In this document: in pieces, positions 46,505 to 54,813 of the stretch
Numbering within the stretch: position 1 is the stretch's first letter
Layout of the letters: the number at the start of each line of letters is the position of its first letter
Source of the DNA: Streptomyces sp. NBC_01353
GTDB taxonomy: Bacteria; Actinomycetota; Actinomycetes; Streptomycetales; Streptomycetaceae
Direction of reading: 5' to 3'
Length of the DNA stretch: 64,000 nt
Assembly: GCF_036237275.1 (NCBI RefSeq)
Contig: NZ_CP108352.1
Location: 930,001 to 994,000 of the forward strand
The notes under the pieces: model-generated
What the model saw: only the letters and a program-made list of their open reading frames with translations
The model's database searches: none
Told to the model about the DNA's origin: nothing
Translations under genes and position numbers: made by a program

Positions 46505-47932
46505 TCAGCCCGCGATGCGGGCCATCCACGCCTCGACGTCGTCCGCGGACCGCGGCAGACCCGCCGACAGGTTCTCGTGGCCCCCGTCGGTGACGACCAG
46601 ATCGTCCTCGATCCGAACGCCGATGCCGCGCCATTCCTCGGGCACGGTGAGATCGTCCGGCTGGAAGTAGAGGCCCGGCTCGACGGTGAGCACCATGCCC
46701 GGCTCGAGCACCCCGTCGACATAGTCGTCGTTCCTGGCCTGCGCGCAGTCGTGGACGTCCAGGCCGAGCATGTGACCGGTGCCGGCCATCGTGAAACGGC
46801 GCTGAAGGCCGAGTTCGTACGCGCGGTCGGCGGGGCCCTCGATGAACCCCCAGTCGACCAGCCGCTCCGCCAGGTGACGCTGGGACGCCTCGTGGAAGTC
46901 CCGGTACTGGGCGCCCGGCTTCACAGCGGCCATGCCCGCCTCCTGCGCCTCGTACACCGCGTCGTAGACCTTGCGCTGCACAGGAGTGAAAGTGCCGCTG
47001 ATCGGAAGCGTGCGCGTGACGTCGGCCGTGTAGAGCGTGCGTGTCTCCACCCCGGCGTCGAACAGGAGCAGCTCCCCCGGGCGCACCGGGCCGTCGTTGT
47101 CCGTCCAGTGCATGATCGTGGCGTGCTCGCCGGCGGCGCAGATCGAACCGTAGCCGACGGAGTTGCCTTCGAGGCGCGCCCGGCGGAAGAAGGTGCCCTC
47201 GATCCAGCGCTCGGACGAGGCGACCGCCCGGGACAGCTCGCCGATCGCGTCCGTGAAGCCGCGCACGGTGGAGTCCACGGCCTTCCGCATCTCGGCCAGC
47301 TCCCACGTGTCCTTGACGAGCCGGAGATCGCTGAGCGCCTCTTCCAGCTCGTCGTCGCGCTCCGCGTCGGTGGTGACGGCGGCCTCGAGCGAGGGGTCGA
47401 CGCCGCGCACGATCCGGGTGGGCACCCCCGTGGCGGCGGCCAGGTCGCCGGCCGCGGTACGGACGTCACGGCAGGACAGACCGAGTACCCGCTCCGACTC
47501 GGCGAGGGAGCGGCGGCGGCCCATCCACAGCTCCGCCGTGGGGCCGGTCCAGAACTCGTCGTTGTCCCGGCCGTCCCGCGGCAGCTGGTAGCAGTAGGCG
47601 TCGTGGCTCCCGTCCGCGCGGGGTTCGAGGACGAGCGCGCCGTCCCGGGTCTGGTCCCCGGTCATGTGCACATAGCCGGAGTACGGCCGGAAGGGGTAGG
47701 TGTCGTCGTTCGAGCGGACCTTGAGGTTCCCCGAGGGGATCACGAGGCGCTCGCCGGGGAAGCGAGCGGAGAGCGCGGCCCGGCGGCGGGCGGCGTACGG
47801 AGCCTGCTCGTCGAGCTGCAGATCGTGCCGCTCAGTGTCCGCCCAGCCCGTTCGCATCAGCGCGGAGAGTTCGTCGGAGATCCCTGCGTACAGACCGTTC
47901 TTTCGGCCCTTGGCCACGGCGTGCCCCTTCAT
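46505..47932 (-). CDS. pepP: Xaa-Pro aminopeptidase (M24B)
   Basis: A 475-aa cytoplasmic enzyme releasing an N-terminal residue before proline. The pita-bread metal ligands are all visible: Asp in LLLFDAGVE, Asp in TADVTRTLP, His in GTGHMLGLDVHD, Glu in VLTVEPGLYF and Glu in GVRIEDDLVV. An N-terminal creatinase-like domain precedes them. I place the start at ATG 47932 (MKGHAVAKG). Longer frames to 48325 cross the promoter of the divergent regulator. An internal GTG at 47917 is possible. Confidence 0.92.
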   Translation of the reverse strand: MKGHAVAKGRKNGLYAGISDELSALMRTGWADTERHDLQLDEQAPYAARRRAALSARFPGERLVIPSGNLKVRSNDDTYPFRPYSGYVHMTGDQTRDGALVLEPRADGSHDAYCYQLPRDGRDNDEFWTGPTAELWMGRRRSLAESERVLGLSCRDVRTAAGDLAAATGVPTRIVRGVDPSLEAAVTTDAERDDELEEALSDLRLVKDTWELAEMRKAVDSTVRGFTDAIGELSRAVASSERWIEGTFFRRARLEGNSVGYGSICAAGEHATIMHWTDNDGPVRPGELLLFDAGVETRTLYTADVTRTLPISGTFTPVQRKVYDAVYEAQEAGMAAVKPGAQYRDFHEASQRHLAERLVDWGFIEGPADRAYELGLQRRFTMAGTGHMLGLDVHDCAQARNDDYVDGVLEPGMVLTVEPGLYFQPDDLTVPEEWRGIGVRIEDDLVVTDGGHENLSAGLPRSADDVEAWMARIAG

Positions 47933-48058
47933 CCCGGTGGGTTCCTCGCGGCCGCCCGTCCTGGGCGGCGCCTGGACAGTAGCCCCCACGGCGCTCGCCG
48001 GGGGCCGAGAAGTGCCACTGGCACAGATCGGCCACATCCGGCCTGAGGGGCGTCGATA

Positions 48059-49051
48059 ATGCGACGCATGACGAACGCGAAACTCGGCGAGGCCCTTCGG
48101 CTTCTGGGCATCGACGAGGCCGCGGGCCGGGTCTATCTGGCACTGCTCGAGCTGGCGCCCGCTCCGCTCAGCGCGATCGGGGCAGCCGCCCGTCTGGGCG
48201 ACGCGGAGCTCGCCGCGGCGTACGGAACTCTGGTCGAAGCCGGTCTGGCCAGTGCCGCGGAGGAGGGCGGGGACATGGTGGCCCCTGTTCCGCCCGCGGC
48301 GGGTCTGGAGATCCTCGCCCGGCATCGGGCGGCCGAGCTGGAGGAGTCACGCATCGCCGTCGGCGGCGCGTTCGAGTCGTTCCGGCGTCAACGGCTGGCC
48401 GCGTACAACGACCATCTCGTCGAGGTCGTCACCGGGGACGCCGTCGGCCCGAGGATGCGTCACGCGTGGGCCAGCGCCCGCGAGGAGATCCGTCAGTTCG
48501 AGTCGCCTCCGTACTTCCCCCTGCCCGGCGCGACGGAGGACGCGCTGGCCACGCTCGCCCGCGGCGTGCGGCAGCGCGTCGTGTACTCGCGGGAGTCGCT
48601 GGAGCATCCAGGCCATCTGAAGGAGGCCATCGAACCGTGTATCGAGGCCGGCGAGCAGGCGAGGGTGCTGCCGTCGCTGCCGGTCAAGCTCGTGATCATC
48701 GACGAGGCGTACGCGCTCGTGTCGCTGTCGATCAAGGAAGCCGACGTCCACAACACCATGCTGGTCGTCCAGCCGTGTGGGCTGCTGTCCGCGCTCATCG
48801 CGCTCTTCGAGCAGTCCTGGCAGAACGCCCTGCCGTTCCACGGCGGCACGAGCCTCCCGGGCGGCCTGCCGCCGGCCGACCGCCGCCTGCTGTGGCTGCT
48901 CGCGGGCGGCGCGAGTGACGACGTCATCGCCCGCGAGCTGGGCATCAGCCGCCGCACGCTCTTCCGCCGCCTGCAGATCCTGATGGCCCGACTGGGCGCG
49001 GCGAATCGCTTCCAGATGGCCTTGCAGGCGCAGCGCTGCGGATGGCTGTGA
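48059..49051 (+). CDS. Transcriptional regulator, TrmB-like N-terminus plus LuxR-type HTH
   Basis: A 330-aa protein. The N-terminal winged helix (ALRLLGIDEAAGRVYLALLELAPAPLSAIGAAARLGDAELAAAYGTLVEAGLASAAEE) is of the TrmB type. A central ligand domain contains RVVYSRESLEHPGHLKEAI. The C-terminus ends in a LuxR-like HTH (LLWLLAGGASDDVIARELGISRRTLFRRLQILMARLGAANRFQMALQAQRCGWL). Such two-HTH regulators are common in streptomycetes. It is divergent from pepP, with 126 bp between starts. The ATG at 48059 follows GAGGGG. The target is unknown. Confidence 0.85.
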   Translation: MRRMTNAKLGEALRLLGIDEAAGRVYLALLELAPAPLSAIGAAARLGDAELAAAYGTLVEAGLASAAEEGGDMVAPVPPAAGLEILARHRAAELEESRIAVGGAFESFRRQRLAAYNDHLVEVVTGDAVGPRMRHAWASAREEIRQFESPPYFPLPGATEDALATLARGVRQRVVYSRESLEHPGHLKEAIEPCIEAGEQARVLPSLPVKLVIIDEAYALVSLSIKEADVHNTMLVVQPCGLLSALIALFEQSWQNALPFHGGTSLPGGLPPADRRLLWLLAGGASDDVIARELGISRRTLFRRLQILMARLGAANRFQMALQAQRCGWL

Positions 49052-49109
49052 CCGGGCGATGCCCGCCGGGTTCACCGGTTCGGGGTCGAGAACAGGGCGC
49101 CGCCGGCTG

Positions 49110-50855
49110 TCAGCGCGCTCCGAAGACCTGCGTCCAGTAGGGGCCGCCGTCGGTGTGGATGCCGATCCCGATCTCCTTGAAGGAGCAGTTCAGGATGTTC
49201 GCGCGGTGACCGGGGCTGTTCATCCAGGACTCCATCACCTGCGCCGGGGTGCGCTGGCCCATCGCGATGTTCTCGCCGTACGTCGACCAGCGGTAGCCGG
49301 TGGCCGTGACGCGCTCGCCCGGGCCGTCTCCGTCCGGGTTGGTGTGGTCGAAGAAGTCCCGTGCCGCCATGTCGACGGAATGGCCCTGAGCGGCCTGGGT
49401 CAGCAGGGAGTTCTCGGTCACTGGACCGCACCCCGCCTTGCCGCGCTCGGAGTTGACGAGGGCGACCACCTCGCCGGCGGTGGAGTCGGAGCCCGAACCG
49501 CCCGTCGTCTTCGTGGACTTCGGCTTGGGCGCGGGTGAGGTGGTGCGCGTGGGGGCCGGTTTCGTGGGCCGGGGCGTGGCGGTCCGGCTCGGGGACGGAG
49601 AGGCGCTCTTGCTCGGGCTCGGCGTCGTGGACTTCGACGCGGTGGCCGAGGCGGAGGCGGTGGTCGGCGACGGCGAGATGGACAGGGCGTTCCCGGGAGC
49701 CCCCGCCTGTGTCGCGTCCACGGCGTCCAGGGCCTCGACGTCGTCCTGGGGGCCGGTGATCAGGTAGAAGGACCCACCGGTGACGGCGACCACGGCGATA
49801 CCCGCGGCGACGACGGCACGGCGACGACCGCGCTTCCTCTGCTGCTCCTGCCTACGGCGGTCGCCGCGGGTGCCCTGCGCTCCACGCGAACCGTTGGCCT
49901 TGTGCCGCCCACCCGTCGCGGCGGGCCGGTGCGCTCCCTCCGACACGGCGGGCATGTGCGCCGTCTCCGTCACGGCGGGCATGTACGGCCCCTCCGGTGC
50001 GGCCGGACCCCCGCCCGCGTACGGCACCGCCGACAGCGGCCCGGTCGCGGCGGCGAGCCCGAAGCCGGCGCTCTCGCGGACGCTCGCGAGCACCAGCCCC
50101 GTCGGGGGCACCAGCAGCAGTCCGGCGAGCAGACCCTCGGCCGGGACGAGGCCGCTCCACAGGCCCGCGCAGTGCGCGCAGGCGCGGGCGTGCCGGGCTA
50201 TGCGCTTGCGCCAGAGCGCGGACGGGCGGCCGTCCCACCCGCCGAGCTCGGACCGCAGGGTGGCGCAGAGCGGCTGTGCCGACAGGGCCCGTACGACGAC
50301 GCGGGCGGCCTCCAGCTGCGCCTTCATCCGCTGCACCCGGACCGCGGTGTGCTCCGTGGTCAGTTCGAGCGCCGCCGCCACCTCGTGCCGGGTCAGCTCA
50401 CCCGCGCACTCCAGCCACCACAGCGACAGCAGGGCTCTGTCGTCCGGCTCCATCCAGCGGGTCGCCTCGGCGGTCTCGCGCCGCTGACCGGAGAGGTTCA
50501 GCCGGACCACGGTCAGGTCGACGAAGTCGGCACCCGGGTGGGCGAGGTCGCGGGCGTCGTCGAGGACATCGGCATGGAGGCCGGACTGCTGCGCGCGCCA
50601 GTGGTTGCGTATGCCGTTCATGGCGATGGCCACGAGCCAGGACCGGAAGCTGTCCGGCGAGCGCAGGCCGCCGAGCCCGTCGAGCGCCCGCAGCATGGTC
50701 TCCTGCACGACGTCGTCGACATCGTGGTGGCCGTTCATCGCCCGGCCCACGATGTTGTAGACCAAGGGCAGGTAGGCGGCGATGAGCCGGTCCTGTGCCC
50801 ACAGATCCCCGCTCTGCGCCGCCCTGACCAGCTCCGTACCGTGCTGTGCGCCCAT
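49110..50855 (-). CDS. ECF-type sigma factor fused through a TM segment to an extracellular CAP/SCP domain
   Basis: A single 581-aa chain. Residues about 1-180 are sigma regions 2 and 4 (RLIAAYLPLVYNIVGRAMNGHHDVDDVVQETMLRALDGLGGL and TRHEVAAALELTTEHTAVRVQRMKAQLE). A zinc-finger-like HARACAHC segment follows and a linker leads to a membrane segment (RRAVVAAGIAVVAVTGGSFYLI). A Ser/Thr/Pro-rich wall-spanning stretch comes next. The CAP domain at the C-terminus has VVALVNSERGKAGCGPVTENSLLTQAAQGHSVDMAARDFFDHTNPDG and YGENIAMG. The ATG at 50855 has GGTGG nine bases before. Longer frames upstream are shadow. The outer domain may sense the envelope and control the tethered sigma. Fusions of this kind occur in other streptomycetes. 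Confidence 0.9.
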   Translation of the reverse strand: MGAQHGTELVRAAQSGDLWAQDRLIAAYLPLVYNIVGRAMNGHHDVDDVVQETMLRALDGLGGLRSPDSFRSWLVAIAMNGIRNHWRAQQSGLHADVLDDARDLAHPGADFVDLTVVRLNLSGQRRETAEATRWMEPDDRALLSLWWLECAGELTRHEVAAALELTTEHTAVRVQRMKAQLEAARVVVRALSAQPLCATLRSELGGWDGRPSALWRKRIARHARACAHCAGLWSGLVPAEGLLAGLLLVPPTGLVLASVRESAGFGLAAATGPLSAVPYAGGGPAAPEGPYMPAVTETAHMPAVSEGAHRPAATGGRHKANGSRGAQGTRGDRRRQEQQRKRGRRRAVVAAGIAVVAVTGGSFYLITGPQDDVEALDAVDATQAGAPGNALSISPSPTTASASATASKSTTPSPSKSASPSPSRTATPRPTKPAPTRTTSPAPKPKSTKTTGGSGSDSTAGEVVALVNSERGKAGCGPVTENSLLTQAAQGHSVDMAARDFFDHTNPDGDGPGERVTATGYRWSTYGENIAMGQRTPAQVMESWMNSPGHRANILNCSFKEIGIGIHTDGGPYWTQVFGAR

Positions 50856-51025
50856 GCCCTGATCCACCCTGTCCGTCCTGCCTGTTGTCGATGCCCAACA
50901 CCTGGGAGACCGCGAGGCGTGTGCTCGATAACGGAAAGTACGAAGAATTCTGCGGGGAATGCTCAATGAGTGCTCGAACGCGGTGCGGCCGGCTCCGCCC
51001 GGGAGATCGAGGCGCCCTGGGCAGC

Positions 51026-51490
51026 CTACCGTTCGACGACGGTGCACTCCTTCGGCGCCCGCTGACGCGAGCGAAGCGCGAGGGCGCACCAGACGGCCGC
51101 CGCGATCAGCGCGACCGCGGCCATCCCGCCGAGGAAGGGTGCCTCCGGGCGCCAGCCCAGGGAGAGCCGGGTGCCCCCGTAGGTGAGCGCGGCCGCGATC
51201 CGTCCGGGTGCGTAGACGGGAACCTTCGCGGCGGCGGTCCGCAGGACGCCCGCCACGACGAGGCCGATCGCGGCCCAGGCGGCCAGGTACGGCCACAGCG
51301 CACCGGGAGCGGCGGGCGGAAGTCCGTACTGCTCGGGCCCGATCCGGAACAGAGAGGTGGCCCAACCCGCCGCCACCGCGGCGGCGGTGATGCCCAGCAC
51401 CCAGAGCGCGTGGCGCCAGAACGGGCCCGGGCGCACGGTCTCTTCGTCGGTGTCGGGGCCGGGAGAGTCGGAGTCAGAGAGCTCGATCAC
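51026..51490 (-). CDS. Hypothetical membrane protein, three TM segments
   Basis: A 154-aa protein with an acidic N-terminus (MIELSDSDSPGPDTDEETV), hydrophobic segments (HALWVLGITAAAVAAGWATSLF, LWPYLAAWAAIGLVVAGVL, FLGGMAAVALIAAAVWCALAL) and a short basic tail. It lies 170 nt upstream of the sigma-CAP gene on the same strand. No family is recognised. Confidence 0.7.
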   Translation of the reverse strand: MIELSDSDSPGPDTDEETVRPGPFWRHALWVLGITAAAVAAGWATSLFRIGPEQYGLPPAAPGALWPYLAAWAAIGLVVAGVLRTAAAKVPVYAPGRIAAALTYGGTRLSLGWRPEAPFLGGMAAVALIAAAVWCALALRSRQRAPKECTVVER

Positions 51491-51552
51491 GTTCCCTAGG
51501 ACGTGACCTCGCGGTCGGAGGTTGCCTCGACGCGATCAAGATCGTCGGGGTG

Positions 51553-52785
51553 TCAGCCGGCCCACCGCCCTGTCAGATAGGTGAGGGCGAACAGCGTCGA
51601 CAGAGGCGCGGCGAGGCAGAAGTAGGCGGTTCTGAAGCGCGGTGAGCGCAGGCTCCAGGCGGCGAGCGTGATCCACAGCGGCCACCACAGGAGGGTGGCT
51701 CGGGGGATGGAGGTGTACCAGTACGAGGTGCCGAGCGCCCATAGGCTGAGGCCGATGTAGGCGGCCTCGGGCCAGCGGCGGCGTCGGATCAGGACGCCCG
51801 CCAGGGCCAGTCCGACGACCATGGCGAGGAGTTCGGCCTGGAACATGAAGGCGTAACCGGTGGTCTGGACGTGGTCGAACGCGGACTCCCAGGTGTTGCT
51901 CCAGGCTTCCCAGGGTGGGTGGAACTGGCGGTACCACCCGCGTTCCTGTGCGTGTTTCCACGCCATCCAGTCGCCGGTGTGGGAGTGCAGGTACCAGGCG
52001 TAGAGGACGGCGGGAAGGGCCGGCAGGGCGAGCCAGGGCAGCGGTCGCCGGTCGGCGCGGGTGCGGGCGGTCAGGACGAAGTGCAGGGCGAGGGCGGCGG
52101 CGAGGAAGAGACCGCTGATGCGTACGGTCGTGGCCAGGGCGGCCAGTGTGGCGGCGAGGGGCCAGTTGCGGCGATGGGCGGCGAGCCAGGCCGGCAGGGC
52201 GAGGGCGAGGAAGAGCGACTCGCTGTAGCCGGTGGCGAGGAAGATCGCGCACGGCGAGAGCAGCAGGAGCTGTACGGTCCGCCGGTCGGCGCCGGCGTCG
52301 GGCAGGTACAGGCGCGCGACCCGCGCGAGCGCCAGTACGGCGATGGCGCCGGCGACGAACGAGATCAGCAGCCCGGCCGCGGTCCAGCTCGGGACGACGG
52401 TGTGTACGGCCCGTAGGGCGAGGGGGAAGCCGGGAAAGAACGCCTCGCGGTTGTCCCAGTCGGCGTCCCATGGGCCGCTTTCCGCGGGGAAGTAGCCGTC
52501 GCGCGCCACGTTCAGGAAGTGCCCCCAGTCCCATCGCTCGAAGGGTGCGAGGACGGAGCCCGGGTCGCGTGCGTCGGCATCGGTGGGGAAGAGCCATCGC
52601 GCGCAGTAGGCGGTGGTCCATATGGCTGCGCGGGTGAGCAGATACAGCCACAGTACGTCCCGGTCCTCGGCGCTCAGCCGCGGGCGGACGGAGCGACGGA
52701 CGACCGGGTCCGGGCGGGAGGAGGGTGGGGAGACGGCCGTCGTCCCTTCCCGCGATCGGGGGGACCGGGGGGATATCACAGACAT
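51553..52785 (-). CDS. PIG-V-like polytopic mannosyltransferase
   Basis: A 410-aa membrane protein with about ten hydrophobic segments. LAPFERWDWGHFLNVARDGYF and REAFFPGFPLALRAVHTVVPSW are the luminal/extracytoplasmic acid-and-Trp motif and FFPxxP motif of GPI mannosyltransferase II-like (PIG-V) proteins; LSPCAIFLATGYSESLFLALALPAWL follows. It likely uses polyprenyl-phosphate mannose to glycosylate a lipid or secreted protein. ATG at 52785. The linked sigma pair upstream is 75 nt away on the same strand, so co-transcription is possible. Confidence 0.82.
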   Translation of the reverse strand: MSVISPRSPRSREGTTAVSPPSSRPDPVVRRSVRPRLSAEDRDVLWLYLLTRAAIWTTAYCARWLFPTDADARDPGSVLAPFERWDWGHFLNVARDGYFPAESGPWDADWDNREAFFPGFPLALRAVHTVVPSWTAAGLLISFVAGAIAVLALARVARLYLPDAGADRRTVQLLLLSPCAIFLATGYSESLFLALALPAWLAAHRRNWPLAATLAALATTVRISGLFLAAALALHFVLTARTRADRRPLPWLALPALPAVLYAWYLHSHTGDWMAWKHAQERGWYRQFHPPWEAWSNTWESAFDHVQTTGYAFMFQAELLAMVVGLALAGVLIRRRRWPEAAYIGLSLWALGTSYWYTSIPRATLLWWPLWITLAAWSLRSPRFRTAYFCLAAPLSTLFALTYLTGRWAG

Positions 52786-52860
52786 AGGGGACTCTCGTGA
52801 GTGCGGGAAGGCAGGGCGGATCGCGCGACGACGGCGCGTCGCGTCGAACGGCGGCGGACG

Positions 52861-53250
52861 TCAGGGAGCCGTGGTGGTCGCCCGCCCCGACGGGTGCGTC
52901 GCGGTGGCCGACGGAGTGCTGGAGGGGCCCTCGCCGGTGGGTGGCGGCGATGTCGTGCTGCTCAGCGGCGGCCGGGTGGTCTCCGAGGGAGACGGCGCAT
53001 CGGGCGAGGGGCTGGTGGCCGGGACGACGGGCGTCGGTGCGTCCGACAGGAGAGCCGCCACGGTCACACCCCCGCCGGCGAAGAGCAGGCACGCGGCCCC
53101 CGCGGCGACGGCGACACGGCGCCGGTGCGCGCGTCTGGCGCGTTCGGCGATCCGCGCGACCGGTACGGCACGGGCGCGGGACTGTCCGGAGGCGGCCGCC
53201 TGCCGGAACATCTCGCGCAGAGGGTCCTGTGGTTCCTGGGGTTCAAGCAC
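52861..53250 (-). CDS. Single-pass membrane protein, partner of the ECF sigma factor
   Basis: A 129-aa protein. The GTG at 53250, preceded by GAGGAGG, overlaps the end of the sigma gene by 8 nt. The N-terminus (VLEPQEPQDPLREMFRQAAASGQSRARAVPVARIAERARRAHRRR) is cytoplasmic and basic. One TM segment follows (VAVAAGAACLLFAGGGVTVAALL) and then a Ser/Thr/Pro-rich outer tail. It has no zinc anti-sigma motif, but position and topology suggest it binds and controls the sigma factor. Confidence 0.75.
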   Translation of the reverse strand: MLEPQEPQDPLREMFRQAAASGQSRARAVPVARIAERARRAHRRRVAVAAGAACLLFAGGGVTVAALLSDAPTPVVPATSPSPDAPSPSETTRPPLSSTTSPPPTGEGPSSTPSATATHPSGRATTTAP

Positions 53251-53743
53251 CGGGGTCCTCCTCGATGTGCCGGGGCCGCAGACGATCGGCGAGGGCGACC
53301 CGGCCGCGGACGAGGTGTGTCTTGACGGTGCTGGCGGACTGCCCCGTCTCGCCGGCGATCTGTTCCACACTCAGATCGCACAGATAGTGCAGAGTCACCG
53401 TGCGGCGCTGCTGAGCGGGCAGGTCACGGAGCGCGTCGATGAGCACGACATGCTCGGGGCCGGGACCCTCGACGGGCGGCGGGGCGCCCGCGCGATCCCA
53501 GGCGTCCGACGCGCGCCTCCGGAAACGCCAACGGCTCACCGCGAGGCGCCAGGCGACCGTGCGGATCCACGCTTCCGGCTGCCCGTCGCGGTCGAGCTGC
53601 CGTCGTCGGCTCCACCCCTTGACGAACGCTTCCTGTACGACGTCCTGAGCCTCGTGCAGATCGCCCAGCATCACGTACAGCTGCCCTGTGAGTCGCGCGA
53701 CCGCCTGCTCGTAGAACGCCTCGAACTCCTCAACGGTCAACAC
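53243..53743 (-). CDS. SigE-family ECF sigma factor
   Basis: A 166-aa sigma of the small SigE-family type. Region 2 is EEFEAFYEQAVARLTGQLYVMLGDLHEAQDVVQEAFVKGWSRR and QPEAWIRTVAWRLAVSRWRFRRR; region 4 is RDLPAQQRRTVTLHYLCDLSVEQIAGETGQSASTVKTHLVRGRVAL. The GTG at 53743 is chosen because the protein then begins at the usual family position. A perfect palindrome with ECF-like boxes lies just upstream. Confidence 0.88.
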   Translation of the reverse strand: MLTVEEFEAFYEQAVARLTGQLYVMLGDLHEAQDVVQEAFVKGWSRRRQLDRDGQPEAWIRTVAWRLAVSRWRFRRRASDAWDRAGAPPPVEGPGPEHVVLIDALRDLPAQQRRTVTLHYLCDLSVEQIAGETGQSASTVKTHLVRGRVALADRLRPRHIEEDPGA

Positions 53744-53774
53744 TCACTCCCGGATCTTTCGCTTCACCACGCAT

Positions 53775-53792
53775 ACGCCTGGCACCAGGCGT
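53775..53792 (-). promoter_or_regulatory. Palindrome in candidate ECF promoter of the sigma gene
   Basis: ACGCCTGG-CA-CCAGGCGT is a perfect 8-bp-arm palindrome 32 nt before the sigma start. On the minus strand TCAACC and CGTATG boxes are 17 bp apart and the palindrome fills the spacer, so it may be an autoregulated promoter with an operator. Confidence 0.5.
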
Positions 53793-53912
53793 CCGGTTGA
53801 CACAGACCACGAGTCAACAGAGTGATGGTGATCACGGAACCGATCACGCCGGACACGCGTCGCGGCCGGGCCGGTCAGCTTGACCTCACCCCGATCCATC
53901 CAGAGATATTCC

Positions 53913-53945
53913 TTGACACGAATATTCTCGACAGAGAATACTCGT
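53913..53945 (+). promoter_or_regulatory. Promoter and ArsR operator, leaderless start
   Basis: TTGACA (53913-53918) is a perfect -35 box. The dyad ACGAATATTCTC (53918-53929), 4-bp spacer, then 53934-53945 matches at 11 of 12 positions and overlaps the expected -10 region. The ATG lies at 53950, so transcription should begin at or near the start codon, giving a leaderless message. An ArsR protein bound to this AT-rich dyad would block its own promoter. Confidence 0.75.
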
Positions 53946-53949
53946 CTCC

Positions 53950-54813
53950 ATGGACGCACTCCTCGCCGCACTGGCCGACCCGGCCCGCCGGCGGCTCGTC
54001 ACCCTGCTGGCCGAGCGGCCCCGCCCGGTCGGTGTCCTCGCCCAGCTCGCCGAGGCGCGCCAGCCGCAGACGACCAAGCACCTGCAGACCCTCGAGCGCG
54101 CGGGCCTCGTGACCTCCCAGCGCACCGGCCGGCGCCGCATCTACGCACTCCGGTCCGCTCCCCTACGGGACCTGGCGGCCGCACTCGACCGGCTCGCGGA
54201 CACCGCGGACCGGGCCGGCGGTCCGCGCGAGACCTACGACCGCTACGGGCTCAGCCTCGACACGGAGCGGCTCGCCGCGGAGGAGCCGGGGTGGGCCGAC
54301 GGCCGCTCGTTCACGTTCCACCGGTCGCTGACCGGGAGCCCCGAGCTGGTCTGGCGCCACCTGTCCGAGCCCTCCCTGCTCACCCGCTGGTGGACTCCCG
54401 ACGACCTCCGCGTCTCCGAGCTCGTCTTCGAGGCGCGCCCGGGCGGGCGGATCGTCCTGGGGTATCGCGACGCCGAAGACATCGACGGCTCCGACCTGGA
54501 GGCCGGGCACGGGGAAGGCGTCATCGACGAGGCACGCCCCGGGGAGCGCCTCGCCTACCGGCTCTCCCCTCGGCTTCCCGACGGCAGCCCCGCCTTCACC
54601 GCCCACGTCGGCATCGACCTCCGGCCCACCGACACCGGTACGGAGCTCGACGTCGACTTCCGCGTCACCGACAGCACGGTCGACTCCGCGGACTTCATCG
54701 CGGGCATCGAGATCGGCTTCGGCCAGAGCCTCGACAAGCTCGCCGACGCCCTCGGCACCTCTCGGAGCACGACCGAGGCAGTCCACACCGAGGACAAGGG
54801 AGTACAGCCATGA
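53950..54813 (+). CDS. ArsR-family regulator fused to an SRPBCC (AHSA1-type) domain
   Basis: A 287-aa fusion. Residues 1-95 are an ArsR winged helix ([67 protein letters not shown]). From about 115 there is an SRPBCC fold (FTFHRSLTGSPELVWRHLSEPSLLTRWWTPDDL, then GSPAFTAHVGIDLRPTDTGTELDVDFRV), which could bind a small hydrophobic ligand and act as effector site. The stop overlaps the start of a reductase-like gene (ATGA). The promoter carries a dyad operator. No conserved metal Cys set is seen, so metal sensing is unlikely. Confidence 0.88.
   Translation: MDALLAALADPARRRLVTLLAERPRPVGVLAQLAEARQPQTTKHLQTLERAGLVTSQRTGRRRIYALRSAPLRDLAAALDRLADTADRAGGPRETYDRYGLSLDTERLAAEEPGWADGRSFTFHRSLTGSPELVWRHLSEPSLLTRWWTPDDLRVSELVFEARPGGRIVLGYRDAEDIDGSDLEAGHGEGVIDEARPGERLAYRLSPRLPDGSPAFTAHVGIDLRPTDTGTELDVDFRVTDSTVDSADFIAGIEIGFGQSLDKLADALGTSRSTTEAVHTEDKGVQP

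Noticed and set aside
46505-48325. A 606-aa version of the Xaa-Pro aminopeptidase
   Set aside because: The extra N-terminus runs through the divergent regulator gene and has no domain; ATG at 47932 gives the family length.
49053-49065. CGGGC-GAT-GCCCG hairpin as terminator between the regulator and sigma-CAP genes
   Set aside because: A 5-bp stem with a 3-nt loop is too small to claim in such GC-rich DNA.
49110-51365. A 751-aa frame starting at 51365 for the sigma-CAP protein
   Set aside because: The first 170 residues are Arg/Gly-rich shadow of the upstream membrane-protein gene; sigma region 2 starts only after the ATG at 50855.
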